Assembly: GCA_003993805.1 (NCBI GenBank)
Contig: RSEF01000005.1
Location: 12,931,949-12,995,948, forward strand
DNA length: 64,000 nt
Reading direction: 5' to 3'
Source: Himantopus leucocephalus
Taxonomy: Eukaryota > Chordata > Aves > Charadriiformes > Recurvirostridae
Shown here: in pieces, positions 63,961 through 64,000 of the stretch
How positions within the stretch are numbered: position 1 is the stretch's first letter
Layout of the letters: each line of letters opens with the position of its first letter
Made by a program: the position numbers and the translations under genes
Notes under the pieces: model-generated
Told to the model about the DNA's origin: nothing
Databases searched by the model: none
The model's input: the letters and a program-made list of their open reading frames with translations, nothing else

Positions 63961-64000
63961 TAATGAACTTCACAGAATTGTTTAATAAACCAGGTACCTT

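Overview
The window looks like a piece of a bird nuclear genome. The diagnostic evidence is three pieces of CR1 LINE, one of them with the avian CR1 3' terminal octamer repeat (52665-52683) and two others with typical CR1 3' end sequence. The DNA is AT-rich and repeat-poor, and I saw no mammal-specific repeats such as Alu, B1 or young L1. I recognise no protein-coding exon, tRNA, rRNA or CRISPR array. Open frames are short, scattered and without recognisable domains, apart from decayed LINE ORF2 pieces at the right end. The longest frames (35051-35565) only read through a poly-G run. The best description is a vertebrate gene desert or very large intron.

Layout. 1-16300 is mostly plain AT-rich DNA with small low-complexity tracts and a possible polyadenylation region near 1295. 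16330-16860 and 19080-19640 are the best candidates for conserved regulatory elements in the left third; they are dense in SOX-like, nuclear-receptor, homeodomain and E-box motifs. 21170-25260 holds ancient repeat relics (a palindromic MITE-like element, an L3/MIR-type tail), a TG-rich G-quadruplex candidate and a TA microsatellite. 29971-30085 and 36040-36267 are CR1 3' fragments in opposite orientations. Between them lies a 380-base poly-G run that is almost certainly an assembly artefact. 39040-39560 and 51090-51660 are two further regulatory-looking blocks. 42420-46000 holds several old L3/MIR-type tails. A third CR1 is interrupted by a 100-N gap (52704-52803). 56000-61000 has more ancient tails and another MITE-like palindrome. 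62080-63960 is a cluster of decayed CR1/L3-type LINE ORF2 fragments.

Assembly quality matters here. Five single Ns (4028, 17483, 56259, 57169, 62510) sit beside homopolymers or between duplicated flanks, which suggests forced contig joins. I found no convincing new biological system. The most useful biological leads are the four candidate enhancer blocks, especially the inverted SOX-type site pair at 16497-16513, and the rearranged LINE relics at the right end.
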